Source of the DNA: Pseudomonadota bacterium
GTDB taxonomy: Bacteria > Pseudomonadota > Alphaproteobacteria > Rs-D84
Direction of reading: 5' to 3'
Assembly (NCBI GenBank): GCA_009781955.1
Contig: WQUT01000014.1
Coordinates: forward strand, 1-6,749
Length of the DNA stretch: 6,749 nucleotides
The stretch's first letter is position 1. Each line of letters opens with the position of its first letter. Positions 1-4,741 of this stretch are shown in pieces. Both the position numbers and the translations under genes were made by a program. The notes beneath the pieces were generated by a model. That model saw only the letters and a program-made list of their open reading frames with translations. It did not search any database and was not told the origin of the DNA.

Positions 1-73
1 CGTCAACGTCGTCCGAACCGGCGCACGCGTAAAGCGCGAAACATAAAGCAGAAAGCAGAATAATTTTCTTCAT
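1..73 (-). CDS. Putative lipoprotein, N-terminal part only (gene runs off the left edge)
   Basis: Only the first 24 codons are in the window, read leftward from an ATG at 73-71. They encode a classic lipoprotein signal peptide: a positive n-region (MKK), a hydrophobic h-region (IILLSALCFAL) and the lipobox L-Y-A-C with the lipidated Cys at residue 18, followed by AGSDD. The product should be exported by Sec, lipidated by Lgt and cleaved by LspA. The residue after Cys is Ala, not Asp, so outer-membrane sorting is likely under the E. coli +2 rule. A purine-rich Shine-Dalgarno (AGGGA at 86-82, 8 nt from the ATG) and an extended -10 promoter support the start. The mature protein lies outside the window, so its function cannot be told. 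A VirB7-like role is conceivable because virB11 is divergent next door, but nothing seen here shows it. Confidence 0.75.
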   Translation of the reverse strand, partial: MKKIILLSALCFALYACAGSDDVD

Positions 74-94
74 AAAGCCTTTCCCTATACGGCA

Positions 95-124
95 ATCATA
101 GCACATTTTGCCAAATTGATTCAA
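95..124 (-). promoter_or_regulatory. Sigma-70-like promoter of the lipoprotein gene
   Basis: On the reverse strand an extended -10, TGCTATGAT (103-95), lies 18 bp downstream of a -35-like TTGAAT (124-119). Transcription would begin near position 88, just ahead of the Shine-Dalgarno at 86-82. The same TGCTATrAT extended -10 recurs in front of the LOG gene. Confidence 0.5.
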
Positions 125-144
125 GGGGGAAATTATGATAAAAT
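116..144 (+). promoter_or_regulatory. Candidate promoter reading toward virB11
   Basis: TTGATT (116-121) is followed after 17 bp by TAAAAT (139-144), with a TG one base upstream of it (136-137), giving an extended -10 TGaTAAAAT. Transcripts would start near 151 and carry the whole 180-313 palindromic element in a leader of about 190 nt. The -35 overlaps that of the divergent lipoprotein promoter within the near-palindrome TTGATTCAA (116-124). Confidence 0.4.
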
Positions 145-179
145 AACAGTGTGAAAAACCAGAGTTCAAACAAATGAGC

Positions 180-313
180 CCGTCATTCCGTTGCGGCGCG
201 GTGTCGCGCCGACAACGGAATCCAGGTAGTATATTTTGTCACGGCTTTGCCGCGATGTTAAATTAACCTGGATTCCGGTGTTCCGGCCATGCGGCCGGCC
301 ACCGGAATGACGG
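180..313. repeat. Full palindromic repeat element, family 1 (GTCATTCCG type), in the virB11 leader
   Basis: This is an inverted pair of two half-units. The outer ends CCGTCATTCCG (180-190) and CGGAATGACGG (303-313) are perfectly complementary, and so are the inner ends CGGAATCCAGG (216-226) and CCTGGATTCCG (267-277). Each half folds into its own hairpin. The left one pairs 185-193 with 213-221 and 194-200 with 205-211. The right one pairs 272-280 with 300-308 and 283-288 with 293-298. The central spacer holds a small CGGC-TTT-GCCG hairpin (242-252). The same ground plan is seen at 3129-3299. No ORF for a transposase is present, so this is a non-autonomous (MITE- or BIME-like) element. Confidence 0.88.
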
Positions 314-337
314 ACTCACTTTAATCAACATACGCCC

Positions 338-1297
338 ATGGCCGATATAGTCCTTGATACTTTGCTGAAACCGCTTTCCGAATTCTTTACGCCGGAATTC
401 GTGGAAGAAATCGCCATCAATCACGAGGGCGAGGTTTGGCTGCGCCTGCACGGCGCGCGGGTGCCGTGGGTTTCTTATACTTCCGACAAGCTGACCAAAG
501 ACTATCTGCTGAACGTAATCGGCACTGTCGCCAATATTTACGAGCGGCCTTTTGACCCGATTCGGGGCATGCCGGTCGTTTACGCGACGCTGCCCGGCAA
601 TCACCGGTTTTCCGCGATCGCGGGGCCGAACGTGATGTATGACGACCGCGATGTCACCGGCGGCGTCGCCCTCAACATCCGCGGAACGTCCGCGCCGGAC
701 ACCAGCTTTGAAACCTATCACCTGCAAAAGGGCGCGCCGCTGCTGAAAGTAAAACCGCGCAATGCCGCAAAGCCGAACGATCCCTATGAACGCCTGATGA
801 CCGCGATAAACGACGGATCGCCGATACTCATCAGCGGCGCGACCGCGACCGGCAAGACGACTTTCCTTAACCACATTCTGACCCTGATAGACCAGAATGC
901 GCGCGTGATAACGGTGGAAGATGCGCGCGAGATTCAGGTAAAGCAAAAAAACCGCGTGCATTTCGTGCTGTCGCGCACGGAACAGACGAACGAGTTCAAT
1001 TATGCGCGGCTGCTGGACCTGGTCGTGCGGATGACACCGGATGTCATTATCGGCGGAGAAGTCTCAACGGACAACGCGGGCGTTCTGTGGGAAATGATGG
1101 GCACGGGGCACGATCATTTCTATACGACAATTCACGCCGAATCGGCCGAGGCCGCCTATGCCGCGTTCGCGGACAGAATATTGCATACCCAGCCGGCATA
1201 CGACCGCGCGGAATTAATGGAAGAAATGAAAAAGAAAATGCACGTGGTGCAGCTTTCCCGCGACGGCGCGCTGCGCGCGGTTACGGAAGTGGTATAA
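338..1297 (+). CDS. virB11: VirB11-family type IV secretion ATPase
   Basis: This 319-residue protein matches the VirB11/secretion-superfamily ATPases, hexameric cytoplasmic motors at the inner-membrane base of type IV secretion systems. The N-terminal domain (about 1-140) has the usual opening, with EIAINHEGEVWL at 24-35. The RecA-like C-terminal domain has Walker A GATATGKTT at 167-175 (Lys173), the Asp box TVEDAREIQ at 192-200, Walker B with the catalytic-type Glu in PDVIIGGE at 234-241, and the His box GTGHDHFYTTIHA at 255-267. Length is close to the family norm (about 330). Walker A has ATATGKT where most members have GTGSGKT, but all key residues are kept. No Shine-Dalgarno precedes the ATG; the repeat element ends only 24 bp upstream. 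No other vir gene is in the window, so this copy is either orphaned or from a scattered vir set. A type II/IV pilus ATPase is the alternative, but the length and motifs favour VirB11. Confidence 0.9.
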   Translation: MADIVLDTLLKPLSEFFTPEFVEEIAINHEGEVWLRLHGARVPWVSYTSDKLTKDYLLNVIGTVANIYERPFDPIRGMPVVYATLPGNHRFSAIAGPNVMYDDRDVTGGVALNIRGTSAPDTSFETYHLQKGAPLLKVKPRNAAKPNDPYERLMTAINDGSPILISGATATGKTTFLNHILTLIDQNARVITVEDAREIQVKQKNRVHFVLSRTEQTNEFNYARLLDLVVRMTPDVIIGGEVSTDNAGVLWEMMGTGHDHFYTTIHAESAEAAYAAFADRILHTQPAYDRAELMEEMKKKMHVVQLSRDGALRAVTEVV

Positions 1298-1371
1298 AAT
1301 ATATTTCGTTTAATTTTCAACAAACCCCTAAAAGATTTTTGTAAAAAGCCATTCTATATCTGTCTGTTGCG

Positions 1372-2370
1372 CTAATTGTTATCCGTTCCCTGGTTTGCCC
1401 GCGGGTGGGCGGCGTTGTATGACTTCATAATCATTGACATGTCAACCTTGGTATACAACTGCGTCGTGGATAGGGACGAATGGCCCAGCAATTCTTGCAA
1501 GGAACGCAAATCTACCCCGTCGGCCAACAGCACCGTCGCAAAGGTATGCCGCAACGCGTGCGGCGTGACATAGTCCGGCAGCTGCAGCAAGTGGCGCAAG
1601 TGCTCTACGACCTTTTCCGCCATGCGGGGCGACATGGGCAGCCCGCGAACGGAACGAAATAATGGCCCATCGTTAGCCCCACCAGATCCCGCACTCGCCA
1701 CGCCTTTGGCGCGGCTCTGCGGGATGACACCAGTAAATGGCCGCATCTGCATATACTTTTCTATCGCGATCCAAACCGCGGGCAAGACGGGAACCAGGCG
1801 TTCCTTGCCGCCCTTGCCCAAGATGCGCAATGTATCCGGGCGGCCGGCGACGTCGGCATCCGTCAGCCCCAGGGCCTCGCTTATCCGCAGACCGCAGCCG
1901 AAAATCAAAACGACCAGGGCCCAGTCACGCGCGGCAATCCATCCGCCTTCGCTAATGCTACGGCGCGACTCTCCGCATCCGTCCTTGGCCGCCTCCATCA
2001 TATTTTCCATGTCCGCGGCGTCTATGGCCTTGGACAATTTACGCGGAACCTTTGGCGAGGATATAAGGCCGATCGCATCGTTCTTTATATTGCGCGCGCG
2101 CGCCAAGAATTTAAAGAAAGTCCGCACGGACGACAGCGCGCGCGCGGTGGATTTGGGCGCGAGGCCCCGTTTCTGCCGGTCGGCCAGCCATCCGCGGAAA
2201 GAAAAAGTGTCCGCGCGCGCCAGGTCCGGCGGCAATACGTCCGCGCCGTTGAACTTTTCATAAAACGCGATGAAATCCCGCACGTCAAAATCATAGGCCG
2301 CGACCGTGTGCGCGGAATAATTTTTAGTGTGCAGCAGGTAATCCAAAAAATCACCGATTGTTTCGTTCAT
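1372..2370 (-). CDS. xerC: Tyrosine recombinase XerC
   Basis: This 332-residue site-specific recombinase should act with XerD at dif to resolve chromosome dimers. The N-terminal SAM-like core-binding domain covers about residues 1-95. The catalytic domain carries the full set Arg162 (GLRISE), Lys186 (GKGGKER), His271 and Arg274 (HALRH), His297 (LGHSSLSTT) and nucleophile Tyr306. The HSSLSTTQLYTKVD and C-terminal AHPRA segments are XerC-like rather than XerD-like. It is somewhat longer than the usual 300 or so residues. Part of the excess is residues 215-230, encoded by an in-frame repeat half-unit, and perhaps a Gly/Ser/Arg-rich patch at 132-144. The ATG at 2370 is preferred because homology begins there; a TTG nine codons upstream (2397) is possible. 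Neither start has a Shine-Dalgarno. The gene converges on virB11 with a 74-bp gap in which I see no clear terminator. Confidence 0.92.
   Translation of the reverse strand: MNETIGDFLDYLLHTKNYSAHTVAAYDFDVRDFIAFYEKFNGADVLPPDLARADTFSFRGWLADRQKRGLAPKSTARALSSVRTFFKFLARARNIKNDAIGLISSPKVPRKLSKAIDAADMENMMEAAKDGCGESRRSISEGGWIAARDWALVVLIFGCGLRISEALGLTDADVAGRPDTLRILGKGGKERLVPVLPAVWIAIEKYMQMRPFTGVIPQSRAKGVASAGSGGANDGPLFRSVRGLPMSPRMAEKVVEHLRHLLQLPDYVTPHALRHTFATVLLADGVDLRSLQELLGHSSLSTTQLYTKVDMSMIMKSYNAAHPRANQGTDNN
1681..1728 (-). repeat. In-frame half-unit of family 1 palindromic repeat inside xerC
   Basis: Read on the reverse strand this begins GTCATCCCGC and ends GCGGGATCTGGT, with ATCCCGC (1686-1692) complementary to GCGGGAT (1719-1725) and an inner stem around a TTT loop (CGCC 1701-1704 with GGCG 1708-1711). 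The GTCAT-stem-ATC layout is that of one half of the elements at 180-313 and 3129-3299. It is exactly 48 bp and covers codons 215-230 of xerC without remainder, encoding VIPQSRAKGVASAGSG between the Lys186 strand and the HxxR motif. Recognition as a mobile half-unit rests on this structural match; the stem sequence itself differs. Confidence 0.72.
1944..1965. repeat. Imperfect palindrome within xerC, possible repeat remnant
   Basis: CGCC and GGCG at the ends and GC/GC inside form an imperfect stem-loop. The segment falls within codons for residues 136-143 (RRSISEGG), where XerC proteins usually run straight into the ARD-ALV helix. It may be a third type of short in-frame repeat, but no second copy is visible here. 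Confidence 0.3.
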
Positions 2371-2376
2371 AAAACA

Positions 2377-2382
2377 ATTATA
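2377..2382 (-). promoter_or_regulatory. Consensus -10 box directly upstream of xerC
   Basis: A perfect TATAAT on the reverse strand ends 6 bp before the xerC ATG. If it is used, transcription would begin at or next to the start codon, giving a leaderless mRNA, which would fit the missing Shine-Dalgarno. The -35 region (TACATT, 2405-2400, 17 bp away) is poor, so this is tentative. Confidence 0.35.
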
Positions 2383-2507
2383 ACATTCATTTTTCAAAAA
2401 ATGTAGGATTATCGTGAACTAAAACCGTCCCACATAAACCACCCCGTCTTTTTTGCAGGGCGCGAATATCCCACGGTGCGCAAAGGACGATGGCAAGAAA
2501 ATACTGA

Positions 2508-3068
2508 TTATTTCGGTTTCATGGCTTCTTTTTTGAATTCCCTTATAACATCGTCCGGGGTGTCAAATATTTGCATGTTATAATCATTCATGTCTTCTAT
2601 GAATCCCGCGCGATTCATGTGCGCCATCGTGCGGCTGAAAATATTCCAATACCCGTTCGTGTTCAGGAAATACAGCGGCTTTTTTGATTCGCCTATCTGC
2701 TGGCGCACCAGGATGTCGGTCAATTCGTCCAGGGTTCCCGTGCCGCCCGGCAGAATGCAGAACGCGTCGGCCAGCTCAAACATCTTTTGGCGGCGCGCGG
2801 CGATATTTTTTACGACCTTTACCTTTATGCCTTCGTGCAAAGGCTCTTGCTTGTGAATCACGTGCGGGGTGGACACGCCGATAACCCAGCCGCCGTTGAC
2901 GGAAACCGCGCCGGCGACCGTCCCCATCAGCCCCACGTTTCCGCCGCCGAATATCAGGCGGATTTTATTCTTTGCCATCAGACGGCCGATTTCCGCCGCG
3001 TGTTCCGCAAATTTGGGATCATTCCCGAATTGGTGGCCGCAATACACCGCCATTGATTTCTGTCGCAT
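2508..3068 (-). CDS. LOG-family nucleotide 5'-monophosphate phosphoribohydrolase (TIGR00730/lysine-decarboxylase-like fold)
   Basis: This 186-residue protein belongs to the LOG (LONELY GUY) family, which hydrolyses the N-glycosidic bond of nucleoside 5'-monophosphates, releasing free base (cytokinin in plants and some bacteria) and ribose 5-phosphate. Diagnostic motifs are GGGNVGLMG at 41-49, the RRQKM segment at 92-96 and the active-site PGGTGTLDE at 107-115. Rossmann-like strands fit AVYCG (7-11) and WVIGV (61-65). There is no signal peptide, so it is cytoplasmic. The ATG at 3068 is chosen because AAGGA lies 5 nt upstream; an in-frame GTG-type start 18 codons earlier would overlap the promoter and adds a segment foreign to the family. 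Older annotations often call such proteins lysine decarboxylase, which is wrong for this family. Whether the substrate is cytokinin-like or a purine nucleotide cannot be told from sequence. Confidence 0.92.
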   Translation of the reverse strand: MRQKSMAVYCGHQFGNDPKFAEHAAEIGRLMAKNKIRLIFGGGNVGLMGTVAGAVSVNGGWVIGVSTPHVIHKQEPLHEGIKVKVVKNIAARRQKMFELADAFCILPGGTGTLDELTDILVRQQIGESKKPLYFLNTNGYWNIFSRTMAHMNRAGFIEDMNDYNMQIFDTPDDVIREFKKEAMKPK

Positions 3069-3073
3069 CTTTT

Positions 3074-3078
3074 TCCTT
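3074..3078 (-). promoter_or_regulatory. Shine-Dalgarno of the LOG gene
   Basis: AAGGA on the reverse strand lies 5 nt before the ATG at 3068-3066. It decides the start codon, and it is the clearest ribosome binding site in the window. Confidence 0.7.
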
Positions 3079-3089
3079 TCTTTTTGAAA

Positions 3090-3118
3090 ATTATAGCATA
3101 AAATAATCAAAACAACAA
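3090..3118 (-). promoter_or_regulatory. Strong promoter of the LOG gene
   Basis: On the reverse strand TTGTTG (3118-3113) is separated by 17 bp from a perfect TATAAT (3095-3090), with TG one base upstream, giving extended -10 TGCTATAAT. This would give a leader of about 15 nt ahead of the ATG that includes the AAGGA. Confidence 0.65.
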
Positions 3119-3128
3119 CCAATGAACC

Positions 3129-3299
3129 CCGTCATTGCGAGGAGCATTTGTCCGACGCACAGCGTCTGCAAATGCGACGCGGCAATCCAGTAAATAAGGC
3201 CGCGCGCTTTGCGCGCAACAAAATCAACTGGATTGCTTCGTCAGAATTTCCTTTTTGCGGCTTTGCCGCTCAGACGGAAATTCTTCCTCGCAATGACGG
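3129..3299. repeat. Full palindromic repeat element, family 1 (GTCATTGCGAGGA type), upstream of tilS
   Basis: The element has perfect 15-bp terminal inverted repeats, CCGTCATTGCGAGGA (3129-3143) and its complement (3285-3299), and inner inverted repeats GCAATCCAGT (3182-3191) and ACTGGATTGC (3227-3236). The left half folds as GCATTTG/CAAATGC (3144-3150, 3169-3175) with an inner GACGC/GCGTC stem. The right half folds as GAATTTCC/GGAAATTC (3244-3251, 3276-3283) with an inner GCGGC-TTT-GCCGC stem. The centre is GCGCGC-TTT-GCGCGC (3202-3216). The ground plan matches 180-313 although the stem sequences differ. It ends 11 bp before the tilS ATG. Confidence 0.9.
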
Positions 3300-3310
3300 A
3301 CGAATGACGA

Positions 3311-4552
3311 ATGAATAAGAAATTTTCCGATTTTCTGGCGGACTTGCGCGCGCGAACGCCAAATGCGAAAATAGCGGTCGCGGTCAGCGGCGGCGCGGAT
3401 TCCATGGCGCTGATGCATCTGTGCGCGAAAACCGGCTCCGTCGCGTGCCCCCCCTCTTGGGGGGGGCTGTCCGCCGCAGGCGGACTGGGGGGGGCTTCTT
3501 CGGATAAAATAAAAAATATTAAAAATAAAATTTTGGCGGCAGAAGCCCCCCCTCGGCTCGCTATGCTCGCCACTCCCCCCCTAAAGGGGGGAGAAGCGAC
3601 GGAGCTGGGCCTGGGCGCGACACAAACAAAATTCATTATTCTGCATGTTGATCACGGGCTGCGCCCGACATCCGCGAACGACGCAAAACTGGTGGCGGAT
3701 GCGGCGAAAAAGCTGGGGATGAATTGCGCGGTTCTGAAATGGACGGGGAAAAAGCCGAAAACTGGGCTGGAAGCCGCAGCGCGCGAGGCGCGGTATAAAC
3801 TGATGACCGAATACTGCCGCGCGAATGATATCGGAATCATTTTGACCGCGCACCAGGCGGACGACCAGATTGAAACATTTCTGATGAACCTGGGCCGCGG
3901 CAGCGGAATTTACGGACTGGGCGCGATGCGGCCCGTGACAAGTCGCGACGGGATTATTTTGGCGCGGCCCTTGCTGGATATTTCGCGCGACGAACTGACC
4001 GAATATTGCCGCGCGAATAAAATAAAGTTCGTCAATGATGAAATGAACGACGTCATGGACTTTGCCCGCGTCCGCATTCGCAAGAACCGGCATCTGCTGC
4101 GCGACCAGCTGGGCATAACCGACGCGCGGATTCTGACCGCGATTGAATCCGTCGGGCGCGCGCGCGACGCCATGGAAAGCAAGGTTGAAGATTTAATGAA
4201 AAAGATACAAGAAAACGTTGAAGAAGCCCCCCCTCGGCCGGCTACGCCGGCCACCCCCCCCCTATTGGGGGGGGACGCGTGCGCGCCGGCCGCCAAAAAC
4301 GGCAAAGCGATTTTTCAGGCATCTTTTCTATTTGACTTACCGGAAGAGATTAGGTTAAAGTTGCTGAGCCGGCTGATCCAGGAAATCGGCGGCCTGCCCT
4401 ATCCGCCGCGATTGGAAAAGATTCAACTGGCGCTGGAAAAATTAAAAAGAGACACTATATTTACAATCGGACATTGCAGCTGTCGGCGCATGGGTGAAAA
4501 AATTTTAATCGCGCCAGAGGGAACCAGCATCAGTTTTAGAAAAATTAAATGA
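3311..4552 (+). CDS. tilS: tRNA(Ile)-lysidine synthase TilS, with two in-frame repeat insertions
   Basis: TilS uses ATP to join lysine to C34 of the CAU-anticodon tRNA-Ile, so that it reads AUA; it is normally essential. The PP-loop SGGADS is at 26-31, HVDHGLR at 112-118, AAREARY precedes the AHQADDQIET motif (181 onward), RPLL is at 219-222, and NDEMND replaces the usual DPSN region. The C-terminal substrate-binding domain covers about 335-410. The protein is 413 residues, but about 70 come from two repeat-derived segments. Residues 46-96 sit between the PP-loop helix and the HVDHG strand, where other TilS proteins have only a short link. Residues 305-323 lie between the N-terminal and C-terminal domains. 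Both keep frame despite long C and G runs. No Shine-Dalgarno is seen before the ATG. ftsH follows on the same strand, a pairing typical of proteobacteria. Confidence 0.93.
   Translation: MNKKFSDFLADLRARTPNAKIAVAVSGGADSMALMHLCAKTGSVACPPSWGGLSAAGGLGGASSDKIKNIKNKILAAEAPPRLAMLATPPLKGGEATELGLGATQTKFIILHVDHGLRPTSANDAKLVADAAKKLGMNCAVLKWTGKKPKTGLEAAAREARYKLMTEYCRANDIGIILTAHQADDQIETFLMNLGRGSGIYGLGAMRPVTSRDGIILARPLLDISRDELTEYCRANKIKFVNDEMNDVMDFARVRIRKNRHLLRDQLGITDARILTAIESVGRARDAMESKVEDLMKKIQENVEEAPPRPATPATPPLLGGDACAPAAKNGKAIFQASFLFDLPEEIRLKLLSRLIQEIGGLPYPPRLEKIQLALEKLKRDTIFTIGHCSCRRMGEKILIAPEGTSISFRKIK
3447..3597. repeat. Full inverted-pair repeat, family 2 (C/G-tract type), in frame inside tilS
   Basis: The left half-unit (3447-3499) has C7, TCTT, G8, a perfect hairpin GTCCGCC-GCA-GGCGGAC (3469-3485), then G8 and CTTCT. 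The right half-unit (3541-3597) is arranged in inverse order: AGAAG, C7, an imperfect GGC...GCC palindrome (3556-3571), then CTC7, TAAA, G6. GGGGGGGCTTCT (3488-3499) is complementary to AGAAGCCCCCCC (3541-3552). The spacer (3500-3540) is very AT-rich. The element encodes roughly residues 46-96 of TilS; the spacer gives a Lys/Ile/Asn-rich stretch (DKIKNIKNKI). Confidence 0.85.
4223..4275. repeat. Single half-unit of family 2 repeat, in frame inside tilS
   Basis: GAAG, C7, TC, the perfect hairpin GGCCGGC-TAC-GCCGGCC (4236-4252), A, C9, TATT, G8. The order of parts matches the right half of the 3447-3597 element. It is read in the same frame: EAPPRPATPATPPLLGGDA here (305-323) against EAPPRLAMLATPPLKGGEA there (78-96), 14 of 19 residues identical. 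Confidence 0.85.
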
Positions 4553-4560
4553 CTACCCCG

Positions 4561-4592
4561 AAAATCTAGGGCAGCATAGCTGCCAAGATTTT
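4561..4592 (+). terminator. Terminator-like hairpin after tilS
   Basis: AAAATCT (4561-4567) pairs with AGATTTT (4586-4592), enclosing GGCAGC-ATA-GCTGCC (4570-4584), and the stem closes in TTTT. It begins 8 bp after the tilS stop. The T run is short and part of the stem, so it may be a weak terminator, a processing or stability hairpin, or part of the repeat that follows. Confidence 0.4.
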
Positions 4593-4593
4593 C

Positions 4594-4693
4594 TCCCCTT
4601 CTGCGAAGGGGAATTGCGCGCTCATTCGTTTGACATCCGAACGCGATAAGATACCCTTCTCAGAAGGGTCGGAAACCTCGGCGGCTTTGCCGA
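4594..4693. repeat. Mosaic of short palindromes between tilS and ftsH (third repeat type)
   Basis: Three hairpins follow one another: TCCCCTTC-TGC-GAAGGGGA (4594-4612), ACCCTTCT-C-AGAAGGGT (4653-4669) and TCGGC-GGCTTT-GCCGA (4678-4693). The first two share a CCCTTC/GAAGGG core, as if two related half-units flank a spacer of about 40 bp. This is a different sequence from families 1 and 2, and it fills most of the gap ahead of ftsH. Confidence 0.55.
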
Positions 4694-4741
4694 TGGAAAT
4701 CCATGGTAGTTATGCAAATGTAAAGGAATGGAAAATTTAAC

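Noticed and set aside
174..266. A 30-codon frame beginning at ATG 174 and running into the palindromic element
   Set aside because: It has no ribosome site, consists almost wholly of repeat sequence, and is not in frame with virB11.
263..961. A 232-codon reverse frame opposite virB11
   Set aside because: It overlaps conserved VirB11 motifs and the repeat element, and shows no family features.
1622..2263. A 213-codon forward frame opposite xerC
   Set aside because: It lies antisense to catalytic XerC codons; low-complexity Arg/Ser/Pro composition marks it as a shadow.
2398..2507. Short open frames on both strands in the LOG-xerC gap, tested as gene remnants
   Set aside because: Neither peptide is recognisable, neither has a supported start, and the gap holds no hairpin that could serve as a LOG terminator; I see nothing firm in it.
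3447..3597. tilS considered as a pseudogene broken by the insertion
   Set aside because: The frame is open through both insertions and all TilS motifs before and after them are present in one frame.
3447..4275. Repeated palindromes considered as a CRISPR array
   Set aside because: The copies are only two, are inverted relative to one another in part, have no regular spacing, and are translated as part of TilS.
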